DNA of 64,000 nt, from the NCBI RefSeq assembly GCF_032854445.1, contig NC_088305.1:28914628-28978627 (forward strand), read 5' to 3'. Source of the stretch: Liolophura sinensis. Its lineage: Eukaryota; Mollusca; Polyplacophora; Chitonida; Chitonidae. This document shows positions 35,201-47,554 of this stretch, piece by piece. The position numbers and the translations under genes were made by a program. The notes below the pieces were generated by a model, which was not told where the DNA came from, searched no databases, and worked only from the letters and a program-made list of their open reading frames with translations. Within the stretch, counting starts at the first letter, position 1, and each line of letters begins with the position of its first letter.

Positions 35201-38200
35201 TCACCTGATGGTTACGTAGATACGGCATTTCCGATGTGCTTTTATGACAACCAAAAGAACCCTATCTTCCATAAATCTGCTCCAAGTCTAGGTAATTCCG
35301 GTGCAGATGATGGCATCATTGAAAACACCCGGTCAAAATGTAGAAGTGCATGTAGGCTCACCTCTGCCAATAAGACAGTTAGAAATAAAATAAAGACCCG
35401 ATTCACTGAAAGTGCAGTAGAAACTCGATCCAGATTGCTCTATCTACGAGAAAATGGGGTCTGTGCAAGGACGCCGTCTGTTGAAACGATCACTTACATT
35501 GATAATGACTCAAACACATCTCAGCACAACCAGGGTCAGCGCTTGTTCCAGCGGATCGTACGTAGTCCACATACGCACTCATCAACGAAAGACAGACTGA
35601 ACAGAGCGGTGTCAGCTGGCGTCAACCAGTGGCCAGGCGAAGGAAAACCCCCGCTCAAAGCATCAGAGAACCGGAGGCAGAAATATTTGGATGAAATCCT
35701 TCAGGATTACATGGATCGACGGTCGTCCGGGACCCGAGGAATCGGCCGCATCCTCAGTAAGCCGCGATCTGCGCCACAGCTTCGCAATAACATCAACAAC
35801 AGTAATACTGCTGACAAGGACAACACCTCGAAATCAGATCATCTAATAAAGCTGTTTGAGTGGAGCAAGATGGCGCACCTGAGGACACGTATCAGTGGTG
35901 AAATAACTCCGGCCATGCTCCAATTCAGAGACAAGGTATGTTTCAGTTATATATTAATCCTCGATTTAAAGCATTGCCAATCATTTCATTAAACTATTCT
36001 CATTATCATTTCTACGCACCTGCTGAGATACCCCCCCCCCCTCCCCACCCTCCCATGTAATGAAGCCTCACCAATTCAAGGGCTGTAAGTGTCTGTTCCA
36101 TTCGTGTGGTGCCTATTATTAAGTGACAACAGAGGGATTAAGAAAATATTTCTGACTCAATTTTGCCGAATTACGATGGATTGTTTGTCGGTATATTTAT
36201 AAGGCTTACGTAGGGCTTAGCCCTGTTCAGTATATCTTAAGCATCGCCATAAAAGTTTACACTATTTCTTATAAAGCTGAAAGAACTTGAAGATAATGTC
36301 ATTATTTTCGTCCAATTTGTCACCCCTGGGATTTGAATCGATCTTAAGGTTAAACAGAAGACGAATCGTGCTAAGAGACTGCTGCTTGTTGTCACCCGAA
36401 TTTTCCTGGCCATTCAGCACTGGAGTGCTATGAAGACGATCCGGACGGCAGCCGAGTTACAGTGGTTCACACTCAACAGCAGTACCGAGGCTAAAACACT
36501 GGCATTCAACAAAGAGCTCTTCACTAAGGACAGGGTATGGTCCAAAACTCTTTCCATTCTTTCCTAGGTATTACCCCCCACACCCCCCCCACCCTTCCTC
36601 ACACCCACCCGTGCTAACAGCAATAGCTGTGGAGGCATTAGCTAAACTCCAATACTCAATGCCAACTTATGTGGGTACTTTTTATTTTCTGTGAAGACGA
36701 TACCTTGCACAGGTGAGTTGTCGAAGGCAGACTATGCCTAGTAACAGCATGGTACGTATGACTGGACAAGTTATTTGGGAAATGGGTCTTGCGATTATGG
36801 ACTAGGAATTCCCCTTCATGATTTACGAGTGGTATACGAATGTCGGTCTTTGATCCTTAAATTCAAGAAGACGCTCGCTAAGACAACATTGTAAAACACG
36901 CACATTCTGATTTCTGCGTGGTTGTAGATAAGGTCCTCCCTCCGCCTTGAACGATGCCATTGTAGCTTTTTAGAAACTTACATTTGTTGGTTTTGTTCAT
37001 CGTTGCTCCATTCGTACAGTTGAATATTTGATAAATACTGAATACTGAAGAATATATAATCCATGGAAAAGTAGTTCCGTCTGCCTACTTGATTAAGAAT
37101 ACAACCTGTATGGGTAATTCCGATCACCTGCATTATTTTTTTTTATTGAAGCCACAGATGATCCCGATCGGTGATCAGGCAAAGATGTCTGGTGAAGTCT
37201 GAGAACTTCAGGTGTTATTAATTATCCAACAATAACTAATGCATATTTGGCTGCACGGTTTACAGGCGCAAGCCAAAGTTCCGGAGTGGGCTATTCGTGC
37301 GATGGGGAAGTTACCTGGAGAGCGCACAGAGTCAGAATGCCGCAGATTACACGCCCTGATGAGGGGACTGAAGAGCTTCGAGAAGTTCACAGAGAGGATA
37401 CAGCTGGCCATGTGCCGTTCTCTCCGATATGAAAAGTAAGTTCAAACTTAATTTGTCCAATATTGCTCTGACGATAGGGTTGGCAAAAATTTTGTTCAGT
37501 CAAAAATTGCTTCAAGCCAACTTTAAAAATCTTAAGCAATTGTTGTGGCAATTTGATGCAAAAATTACCCATAATTACCACAGCCTTAAGTGTGCAGACA
37601 CTTATATTCCTTACCTTTTCGTCTGTCGATTTATCGCAAGCACGACCTATGCCTACTGAAAGTCTTCTGTCTGATAAGACGCACGATCCTTCAGTGAGGT
37701 CTCTTAGTCTGCGATCGTAGCCATCGTTGCACACTACTGAGCTGAGGGAATATTGTGTAAGGAGGCGTTAAGATGTGAACGCCTTAGTGCATTACAAAAG
37801 GCTGATTCTTTACAACATTACAGGGATGCTAGCGTTTCGGTTTCCGTCACGCATAATGCTGACCGAGGCATCGAGGACTGCATTGTCTGAAGGTAGTGAG
37901 CCTGAGGTAACATTTTCAACCCAGAATGTGGATATATCTAAGGCTTCGAAGCTGACTTCTCCTTTATACTTTCTCCCTTCAAAACTGTTCGTAACTTAAG
38001 AAGCAATAATGGAAAAGACAATCAAAGGCTATGCTCGGAAATATTTCATTTATCTCTTTGGTAACGAAATAAATCTATCCAACATGGGCCCTATAGTCGT
38101 TTCGCCATCATTAACATATGACTATAAAATAGCTGAAAAATAGATAGGACATGGATGTGACATAATTTTACATAACACCACCAATATTTATTTTATTGAG

Positions 38201-41200
38201 TTCAAATGAGTGAAAGAGACCCGGCAAAATGAGAATAATAAATACATTAAAGCATACCTTCTAAAATAGTTTTTCATTGTCTTGCGTCTATAACTTCAGT
38301 ACTGACTGGTCAGTCCAGTAAACGGTTAGACTTAGTACCAGTGTGTCCGATATCAGCATAATGTGGATGGGTGTATGTAATTTCTGTTCTGTTCTGTATG
38401 AAGACACGAAGGTCAGGCCATCTCCCAATCTGTAACTCCTCTTCCCATTTCTTTGCCAGAATCTTCCATATTTTCAACCATCAAACAGATACCATGCAAA
38501 GCCTTGACACGGAAACGTCAACCACTCACAACACCATAACTTTAAAGAAAACTTGATACCTTTGTATTCTTTTGTAGCATCGAATCTATGAGAATTATTT
38601 TACGAAAGGGACACATCGGTCTAAACTTTTATTTCATCTACTCCGGGTCTGTTTTTATCAATGTGGACGACGTCAACGCCAAAGGTGAAACATTTGTGAA
38701 AACCGAAGTAGTTCTTTCAAGAGGAGATGCCTTTGGGGTAAACTTATTCTCTTACTTATTATTATTTTTTATTATTATTCCAGTACGTACATCGATGACG
38801 TCATTTCCGAAAATTCCGACCATTGGCGGAAAATATGCATAAAGCAGAGGGATTATGTAAAGATATAAAATATGGGTCAAATAAGTTTTTTCATTTTTGT
38901 TGTTATAACTTTCCTCACTTCCCTTAAAACCATAATCTCTGTGAATCACTTACCACTTATTTTTAACCCATTCGTACAAAACACCCCAATCTGATTGGGA
39001 GAAAATTGATTGGTACTAGTACGTACGCAGTAAATTACTTGTCATGAACTGACCGGGCCTGTATTCCCATGTTCTACAGGAGTTGGCACTGTTGCAAGAG
39101 GTTGCCCGGACGGCCACGGTGAGCGCAAGAGAGACCTGTGAGCTACTTACTGTGGATAAAGAAGTTTTCTCTAAACTCTGTCCACAAATCTTTGACAAAG
39201 AACTAGAAGAAAAAATTGAATTTATGAAGTAAGTTCAAACGCAAGAATGTGTTTGTCGATAACTTCTCTCCACATGCAGAAGTTCGTAGCTGTCCCTCTT
39301 TTACCTCTGCTGAAAGAACGCTCAAATCTGATACAGGTGGCTGATTAAGATATTCCAGACTGACCAATGCAGCTACATACCATCGTAAGCCGCCACATGT
39401 TGTTGTTGTAAAGTTACTGTGACTGAACTAAAGGGGAAGGTGCACACAGGCAAAATTTTACCAAATTCTCCAATGAAGATCGGCTTTTAAGCATAGGAAC
39501 TAATTATTCGTGAGCGATCGTGGCTGGTTTCGTTTTTCATTGTTACACAGTGCACGGCTGCCGTGCTGGCTGTGTCAGAGACCTTTTGACTTTTTTAATA
39601 TTATATATGGGGACGTCTGAAAGATTCTGGAAATGAAGATATACAAAGCATCATATGGTTTTTGTAATGTCTTTTCAGGAGAGTCCCACTGTTTCAGAGT
39701 AGATGGTGGCCATCGGACGCTGTACGCAATATTTGTTTTCAAGCTCATATTCAAGAGGTGTTGCACTTTACTATGTTGGACGTGTTTGTAGATGTATTCC
39801 AGGTTTAAAATGGGTTTATTTGAAGTAAACCTAAAACGTACAAGTTAGTTTTCTACACATATATGTTTCAACAAATTGATTAGGAAGTGTCCTAAAAAAA
39901 CTGCATGGTTTTTACCTGATTATGGTAAGCCCTGATGGTAGTATAAGTTTGCTATTATTTAAGGGCTTAGGTTATCATTTAGAATAAGACCTGAATTGAG
40001 GTCAGTTAAAAATATGCAGGATTCAATGGTTATGTGTTACATTTGCCAATTATCACACTGTCGTCACGCCATGCTCCGGCTTTACCCTCTGTATTCTATA
40101 ATCTTTCGCGTATCATGAATAAGGCAATAAATCAAGAAAAATAAATAAAAACAATTATAAGGCACGAGGAAAAAGTTTTGAAAAAAAGTAATGATCAACC
40201 ATGTTATGGAATGGTTTTTCGTGTTAAAGGTTAAAAAGCTTGTTTTTACACATTTGCCACGAACTGATCTGACCCAAATCTTTTATTTTCCCAACAGTAC
40301 AAAACAAATCGGATAATTGTGTCAGACAGCACAAAAGACGACTGGATGTACATATGCATGACGGTGAGTGAATGCCTCGGGTTAGTGTGTTAAGTTATTT
40401 AGCGGTGGAATTCCTGTGTGTACCAAAGGATCATTTGTCAATTTAAAAGTTGCTCAGTTTAAAATCACGAATTTTAAATTTTGCACACTTTAAATTTGTC
40501 ACTTTAAAATTTGCAATGCAATTTTCATTATTCCGTAAAGAACAGATGAGCAAGGGAGTTATTTATTGGTGACATTCCCGTCTTTGCCATCGTATCATTT
40601 GTCAATTTAAGATTTGCTAACTTTAAAATTACAAATATTTAATTTAGCAAACATAAAATTTGGGTAACTTTAAAGTTTGCAATCGCTATTTTTATTATTC
40701 TGTAAAGAACAGATGAGCGAGTGAGTTATTTATCGGTGACAATCCCGTCTTTACCGTCATTTGGCAATTTAAAATATGCAAACTTTAAAATTTAAAATTT
40801 GAATCGCTATTTTTATTATCCTGTAAAGAACAGATCAGTGAGTATACCCTATTAACTCGAACAGAGTGCAAATCGAATGCTGTAGTATTATCTTATGGGA
40901 ATAACTAATAATAATATCTAATACTAGTATTGCAAGCCCTCATTGATCAGTCTGGTGGTGGACACTTCCCAGAATTCACAATAATTATTATACAGCGACT
41001 CAAAACCAACTATATAGGCGCAGAGAGACAGTGTTCGATCGTCGCAGACTAGTGTCGGATGACCGACGATATGAAGGGGACATCACTTTCAGGGCAAAAA
41101 TCTAAGTCCCAACTAATACGCGCCATGTTCTGTCCGTTCAGATCATGAATATATGGCTATATGCGAGTTTCACCTAAACTAAATAAACTTTACCTTTTAG

Positions 41201-44200
41201 CATGTCTTCGTGGTTATTGCTTTAGGGCAAATGCAAGATAATACGCCATCTTCACTTGAGGTCAGCGGAGGATGACGTTGCAGAGGAAACGAGTGATGAA
41301 GACGATGTGAAGGAACAAATGCTGAGCTTGCTATCTGCTGATGACAGAGATGAAGGCAAATACAAAGGTTGGCTATTATCGATATCTTGAAACGCATTGA
41401 ACTAGGCCATGCATATTAGGATGTTCTTTGTGAAGAATGTTAAGTGTGTAGGTTGATGAAGAGACAACTGAAAAAAGACATATGGCATTAAAACATGGAT
41501 TGACTCCGACTGAGATAGGAGCTTGTGTTGCCGTGTTAACACGTTGTAACAGTAAAATTCAGAGGTGGCCTTATTCATTTGGTAATTTTAACAGTGAAAT
41601 TCATAAGTGAATTTTGTTTGGAATGTTAATTCACCCTATGCGTCATCTTTAGAGTATCTCTTTTCCAAAGACACGGTGGCAGTCAGTTTCTGAGTGGGGA
41701 GAATCTAAGTGCCCGAGGTAAACCATCGACTTTGGACAAGCTACTGACGAGCATTGTCACATGTTAGATAGGTAAACCTCCCTTATTCAAGAAAGACAAG
41801 TGGTCTTCAGCGAATGTTACATCTTGCACTGCTGAAGTGCTGGCTGTTACAGAGATTGATGTGTAGCTTAGCTGTTTTGGTATCACTCATGGGTATGTCA
41901 TGCGAATTCACCTCCGGACCCTTGTTCTGTAAACAACCAGTGGACACAGCATACGTAGGTTATCTGGGCTCATCGAGGAGATGGTTAAATGTTGTCTATA
42001 AATGATATAGTAACACGGATATTTTTCACTTTTGCCATTAGGATGAATATGCAAAAACGACTGCAACAGATCAGAGAACAGTTTAGTCACCTACGCACAG
42101 TTCTGCCTCATCATGCTTTCATCAATGCTAACATCATCCCGCTAGTCCTTCTATACAACAGCCAGCTTTTTTTTCTTTTTTACAAGAGTCAGTACTAATA
42201 ATATTTTTTTTGTATACGGACATAATTCATTAGCCTAGAATTTTTCCTGTGCACTTCCCTCATCGCTGAAAAGTGTCGAATGCTTTGCATGAATCCGTCA
42301 TAATTTCCTTCGTTTTATACCATCTTAGTTCCATGGTGGTTTGTACTGAACGTTGTGTCAAAAATTTGTTACGCGATTATTGACGGCTGGTAAAAGAATG
42401 TCTGCTTCGATGCCAAGATTCATAAGACTCCAAGGCAATCAAGGAACCAAAATACACAAAACAGTAAACGAGTTGACTATTAAACGAGACTACTCATTAC
42501 GTAGTGACGTTTACCTCTTAACGTTTATACAACAGAAGCAAGCCTGTTACGTTATTGTGCATTATATTTTAAGATTCGCCCTTTGACCGACTTTTAAGTC
42601 TCTCTTTCATATTTTCCTGTATTTTTCAGGCAGCAGACGTGCATCTGTCATCCGCCGGAAGTCCTTACAGAAGGATAAGGTCAGACTCCTGCAGTCTATG
42701 AGTTTGGCCTATGTAGACTCCAAACAGGTAAATAAGGACCGACTATAGACTGACTGATTAAATGAAATTTCATTATCATAATAGATATTTAAATTATTTG
42801 ATTGACGTTTTACGCCATACCCAAGAACTAAAAATCCCGACGGCGGCCAGCATTCTGGTGGGATCAAACTGGGAAGACCTGGTGGAAACCCACGATCATT
42901 CGCAGGTTGCTGATGGTTTTATTGCGGCTTAAAGGCAGGAGGTTCTCAGGTACCTGGCGAAAGGCTTCCCCCGTAAACCATCGAATAGGTACATATTCGA
43001 TTTTGAAGGCTGACATTTCAGGGTTTCATAAAAATGCAGCTTTGTTAGTCTACAAAAATTAATGCACTCAAAGTATGCTTGAATAATGTCTAGAAAACAT
43101 TAGAAATGTATGAAAAATTACAGTAACCATATGGATAAATAAATAAAGCATTCTGTATAAAAATAGCACACATTTTAACGGAGGTTCTCATCGGCCTCTG
43201 TTCTCTCCCTCCGTCAGCGCTCGTATGGAGAGAAACCCAGTGGTAAGGAAGAAGGCTCCGTGGGTGCCGTTCAGGCTCTGACCCTCAGTTCGTTGATATC
43301 ACAGACAGAGAAACATGTCGGGGAGAATGAGACGGTTTTCCTGGACATCGGCACACTCAACAAGGGAGAGGTCTTTGTAAGTATACGAGCAGTTATAAAC
43401 TGGTTGGTCATCTGGAGTTTCGTGTTTTACGGAGGTAACTCAGGCATAAGTTCACGAGCAGTAAGAAACTGGCTGGTCAACTGGAGTATCGTGTTTTACT
43501 GAGGTAACTCAGTCATAGGTTCGCGAGCAGTAAGAAACTGGTTGGTCAACTGGAGAATCGTGTTTTACTGAGGTAACTCAGTCATAAGTACACGAGCAGT
43601 AAGAAACTGGTTGGTCAACTTGAGTTTCGTGTTTTACGGAGGTAACTCAGTTATAAGCACACGAGCAGTAAGAAACTTGTTGGTCAACTGGAGTATCGTG
43701 TTTTACTGAGGTAACTCAGTCATAAGTTCGCGAGCAGTAAGAAACTGGTTGGTCAACTGGAGTTTCGTGTTTTACGGAGGTAACTCAGTTATAAGCACGC
43801 GAGCAGTAAGAAACTTGTTGGTCAACTGGAGTATCGTGTTTTACTGAGGTAACTCAGTCATAAGTACACGAGCAGTAAGAAACTGGTTGGTCAACTGGAG
43901 TTTCGTGTTTTACGGAAGTAACTCAGTTATAAGTACACGAGCAGTAAGAAACGTGTTGCTTAACTAGTATTCCGTGCTTTACTAAGGTAAGTCGGTCATA
44001 AGTACATGAGTGTGTTTTCCTTGACACCCTTTGCGTGTCCCTCAACAAAGGGCGTGGGTATGTGTGTGTGGGGGGGGGGGGGTGGCTTCGCATATATGGA
44101 AACACATAGGCGGTTCAAAATTGTTGTCGGTCAACTTGAGTGCCATGTGTCGATTTCTGTGGTAACTCTATCAATTACACGTTTTCCTGTACATCGACAT

Positions 44201-46409
44201 ACTTAACACTGAAATTGGGGGAAGGGGTGGAGGGGGCGGGGCTCTAAGTATATGCACATAGGTATTGAGAAAACAGTTGTTGGGAAATTATAGAAACTGT
44301 TGTTGATCAATAAGAAACTGATTTTGGCCAAGCAAACCGTCATAAGATCGCATGAATTTACACCGAATGCTGCCTTCACAACTCTCTTGTTTACATCAGA
44401 CCTGTGGGTTTGAAAGTTCTGCTCAAAGCTTCCTTCCTTGGAGTAGACCTATGAGCCTAAGGTAGACCTATGGGTTTAAGGTTGAAATATAATATTATCA
44501 GTCACTACTGCAGAGCAGTCGTTGTCGTGCAACATGTTGTATACGTGTGATAAGCGGTATACGGGTGGTAAGCGGATAACTTAATTCTCGTTAAGGGCCC
44601 TGAATTAGGGTAACAATTCCACGAAGCAGCTTTGGTATCGGTGTATTTCACTTTTAGGTGTGGTAAGCAACTTCTAATGAGATGAGATGATTTGCACACA
44701 GTTTAACCTTGGTTGAAGATCACTTGTCCTCCACCAATACGGTGTTTATGTTTATAAGTGGGAAGGTTCAACTGTAACTTGCCAGAGGTGGGTAATTTCC
44801 CCAAGTTTCCTCAACCTATAAAAGTGACGGTCATTGTATAAGTGCAAAATTCTTGAGCATGGTGTTAAAAAACAATAAAAAATAGATTAAAAATATCTTG
44901 AATTCGTTCCCAGATACACCTACATGTCCATGCACGTTTCGTACGTTGTACATACTCAGTGGAACATCTGAAGACTACTCCACGAACACAATGTTCTTCT
45001 TTTTCGCAGGACTTGGAGTCAATCCTAGACCGGAAGTTGGTACAAACAAACAGCAAGCTAATCCTAGTGAGCGGAGGAGCGTCACTGATCCGGTTCAAGC
45101 GGAGCATGTTCTTCCAGAACGCCAACGAAGAGTGTCTGCAGCACGCTCACAACGTCGCCTCCAAGCTAAGGTAAGGTTCAGATTTTTTATTGTAGAAACA
45201 CCGGTTTTCAAAATGAGTTACGATCGTGGTATTTTAAAACAAGCTCTCCAAACGTAGCCGTGTAGGACTGGAAGTCAATATCTTTTGTTTTACCGAGTAC
45301 GCCTTGAAAAACTTTATTTATAATCAGTTGAAATTTATATATTTCAGTTGAAGTTCTGACAGTGTTAGCACCAAAACGTTGGAAATTGAACACGGGTTGT
45401 ACATTCTTATAATTTCAGACACCATGGTGTCCTTGCAAAGAAAGATAGTACAGCTGAGATAAATATGTTCAGTTGGTTGTATTGTTTGGTTTGGAAGAAT
45501 ATCTGTTAATGCTGAAGTTAAAATCTGATGACCTCGCGGCATATAGTGGTTATACAGTGGAAATTAATCAATGGTAATCAGAAGGGCCATGAACAACTGT
45601 GTAGGCCTACTAATTTTAAGATCGTCTTTATTTTCACAAGCGAAGTGCAGAAAAGTGTACAGACCATGTGGTGGGCTTATCGGACTAATTTCAGTGTCAA
45701 AATTTGGAAGCGTTTTTTTCCACACATAAACTGCATTTTTTTTAAAAATCTATACATGTAAATGTAATATTATATGTAAGTAAACCTTACAACAGTTAAT
45801 CTGAAATTATGTAAAAAAAAAACCGTGAAAAAAATAATGACTTAGAATGCATTGTATCAAAGTAAATATCACAATTAATAAAATCCATGACAAAATATGA
45901 ACCTTTAGCTGAACGTTACTCGTTAAAAATACTAAAAATTAGCACAAAGGTTTCTGTATACACTTTTCCATGGTCATTCTGATGCTGTCATCGCCGTCAA
46001 CAAACTATGACGTCATTTCCTCTTTAGGTATCCCTCCGACCATGCACTGTTGAGGTCATACAAGGAGAAGGCACTATGGGACCATTACAAACACCGCGTA
46101 GTCCGTGAGACTCTCGCCTCACGTCTGGACGGGGAAAGGGAGTCACTTGACCAAGCAACCGGGGACGGGCAGACTGAGGTAGAGCGGAGAACTAAACGTC
46201 TACTTCTGGCGTTCAGCCAACGGTCCTCTTCCGTCAGCGGACCGTCCGATTCCAGAAGGACGTGTGGGTTAGCAGTGGGCATTCACAAACTGGGTGCCTT
46301 TATCCTGGGTACGACTTCGTGGGGACACGCTCAGAATTCAGATTCGGCGGTAGCAGAAGGTCGCGGTTTAGCATCAAGTCAGTCGATTCCGACAATTACA
46401 ATATCTTAG
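32268..46409 (+). CDS. CNBD2: CNBD2-like cyclic-nucleotide-binding protein, about 13 exons
   Basis: Exons: 32268-32306 (tentative), 34499-35935, 36349-36534, 37266-37435, 38578-38737, 39080-39228, 39679-39757, 40298-40363, 41226-41367, 42630-42727, 43218-43376, 45010-45170, 46028-46409. Phases agree throughout, giving about 1075 aa. Residues 85-210 are nine 14-aa repeats around QHGKDIPSTTSS. A basic helical region precedes CNB domain A (about 600-700), whose binding cassette is intact (FGELALL, then ARTAT; Glu665 and Arg674 should contact the nucleotide). Domain B (about 725-945) is interrupted by an acidic and Ser/Lys-rich loop holding RRASV and RRKSL, and lacks the binding Arg. The family is associated with cAMP binding, and in mammals with sperm function; that role here is inference. 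The tail is YPSDHALLRSYKEK plus a low-complexity end. If the first exon is wrong, Met at 34523 could start the protein. Exon 3 could begin at 36358 instead. Confidence 0.8.
32320..32830 (+). repeat. Dispersed repeat family A copies in intron 1
   Basis: Two heads (32345-32410 and 32540-32600) and a full run through CCTCTTGTCAGTTTACCTCA, AGCAGCAAATTACC, CAGCTTCCCGTGTACAGCC and CTTGATAACGGTATTA, matching 29399-29665. A 23-bp poly-T tract lies at about 32417-32439. Confidence 0.65.
33590..33725 (+). repeat. Dispersed repeat family A fragment
   Basis: GGGGAGCGACAACAGTGTGA, CTGGCAAATAGTCACA and GGCCTCTTGCAAATCTAC match the head and middle of the family. The surrounding intron DNA (32831-33590 and 33726-34330) shows nothing else recognisable. 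Confidence 0.5.
34330..34470 (-). repeat. Dispersed repeat family A copy ending about 30 bp before exon 2 of the CNBD2-like gene
   Basis: TTTTGCCAGCTACCATAGTG, GTCGCTGCTCTGGTCTTACT, then CTCTATTCTGTAGGTCTTTA is the family A head in reverse. It lies just upstream of the acceptor TTGCTTATTCAG at 34498, so part of the acceptor environment may come from the repeat. Confidence 0.6.
34712..35089 (+). repeat. Coding 42-bp tandem repeat, nine units, in the CNBD2-like exon 2
   Basis: The unit encodes 14 residues, typically LQHGKDIPSTTSSP, repeated in frame without interruption; the last three units are diverged. The 42-bp period keeps all reading frames open, so frames on the minus strand (34765-35025) and in another + frame (34719-34991) are also free of stops; these are by-products. 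Confidence 0.92.
35936..38577 (+). other. Introns of the CNBD2-like gene around exons 3 and 4
   Basis: No repeat family is recognised with confidence apart from a weak segment near 36825-36850 shared with 27740. Poly-C-rich stretches follow both exon 2 (36029-36050) and exon 3 (36575-36595). 37823-37914 looks like an exon by splice motifs but contains stops in the frame imposed by its neighbours. Confidence 0.4.
39960..40115 (-). repeat. Dispersed repeat family A copy in a CNBD2-like intron
   Basis: AGAATAAGACCTGAATTGAG, GCCAATTATCACACTGTCGT and ATGCTCCGGCTTTACCCTCT match the middle and head of the family in reverse orientation. It lies between exons 7 and 8. Confidence 0.55.
40394..40850. 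repeat. AT-rich tandem repeat, period about 165 bp, 2.7 copies
   Basis: GTTATTTA followed by GCGGTGG or YGGTGACA starts at 40394, 40558 and 40725. Within each unit, TTTAAAATTTGCA-like words recur. It lies in the intron between exons 8 and 9. Confidence 0.75.
41368..42629 (+). other. Intron between exons 9 and 10 of the CNBD2-like gene
   Basis: No gene or clear transposon. 42255-42420 shares diverged sequence with 56945-57115 (CTTTGCATGAATCC, TCTTAGTTC, then GGCTGGTA), an unclassified old repeat. Confidence 0.4.
42785..42960 (-). mobile_element. SINE family V copy in a CNBD2-like intron
   Basis: Tail TTTGATTGACGTTTTACGCC, body GACGGCGGCCAGCATTCTGG and TCGCAGGTTGCTGATGG. The head is missing. 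Confidence 0.65.
43377..44012. repeat. 69-bp minisatellite, about nine units, beginning at a splice donor
   Basis: ACGAGCAGTAAGAAACTGG-type starts fall at 43385, 43454, 43523, 43592, 43661, 43730, 43799, 43868, 43937 and a decayed one at 44006, exactly 69 bp apart. The first unit includes the donor GTAAGT of exon 11. From the third unit on, two variants alternate (GTTTCGTGTTTTACGGAGG and GTATCGTGTTTTACTGAGG), giving a 138-bp higher-order period. Confidence 0.93.
44013..45009 (+). other. Remainder of the intron before exon 12
   Basis: Poly-G tract at about 44068-44082 and a G-rich stretch near 44215-44240. No gene or repeat family recognised. Confidence 0.4.
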
Positions 46410-46467
46410 TTGTGCGTGTGTGTTCTCATGAGCCGACAATGTGTTATTGCATTCCGACTAAAGCAGT

Positions 46468-46473
46468 AATAAA
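46468..46473 (+). terminator. Candidate poly(A) signal of the CNBD2-like gene
   Basis: AATAAA 59 bp after the stop codon at 46407-46409. It supports the choice of terminal exon and implies a very short 3' UTR. Confidence 0.5.
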
Positions 46474-47554
46474 CGCTACAACGTTAAAACTGGCATGGCG
46501 TATCTCCACTGAGCCAGAAGATTTTGGAATTACCTTCGAAAAACATAAATTCACTCATTTTGATCATCTTTTTATTTACGTTTACGAAATCGTTTGTACC
46601 TGATATTTCCTCTCAAGCCTCCTCTCCCTTTCCTCTCCAAATAGTAGCTTAAGTTTTTGAAAGTTTCTGCTAAGTTTGGATTTACTTTGATATGTACAGT
46701 TATTGCAGATTTAACTTAAGAGTCGTGGAAATTAAACTTGGATTGAACCTATGCGATGTATGCGACGTGTTGTGTGACGTGTTGTGTGATGTGTTGTGTG
46801 ACGTGTTGTGCGACGTGTTGTGTGACGTAAACTTGACAGATTTATGACAAGTAAAAGTACACGTTACGCCAGATGAAACCGGAAAAGCTTTTTTCGGCCT
46901 AAAAAGTTTGGAATGAACATATGACGACTTTGATTGTTTTTAATTCGTGTTTCAGTATGATAGGCTGCTTGTTTTAAAATCAAGTGCATAGCACGGGACT
47001 AGCTCTGCGCCTCCTATTCGGCCTTTTTCCTCCACAAAGTTGTTTGACAGCAATCTCTGTTGACGCCTCAAAACTGCAGGCTACTTTTTCCGAACTGATG
47101 ACTAGGACACTACGGAAACTGTAACTTGTAGCTATTTTACTTACCTAAAGAAAGCTGAATTTTTTTTGTGCTTTGATATGTTTGGCCACATTCTAAATAA
47201 TCATATTAAGAAATTAAACCTATACGTTTCATGTACCTTGTAATCCGTGCCATACATTAAGATGAAAAATGAATATTATGTGGAATTATGTTATGTGTGT
47301 AACAATCACTTAAAATCTCCACATTATGATTCACAACCAAACTTACAGCTTGTAAATTGACCACTTGGTTGGTGAATGGCATAAAAATGGCATATGTAAC
47401 AACCATGACCGGTAATAAAATGCACTCTACAGATCCGACAATCAACACATGTGATCGGCCCTCCTTCATTCTGGAGGCATACTTCTTTATATCAGCAAAA
47501 TATTCCCAATGCACTTTCAGGCAGTCTCTAAAGTATGTCTCTTGCTTACACATT
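46474..47554. other. Intergenic DNA with a 12-bp tandem repeat
   Basis: 46761-46829 holds about 5.5 copies of a 12-bp unit, GTGACGTGTTGT, with C/T variation. Otherwise AT-rich DNA with no recognised gene. Confidence 0.6.

Noticed and set aside
37823-37914. Exon-like segment between CNBD2-like exons 4 and 5
   Set aside because: Bounded by AG and GT, but in the frame required by the neighbours it contains stop codons, and exons 4 and 5 join perfectly without it.
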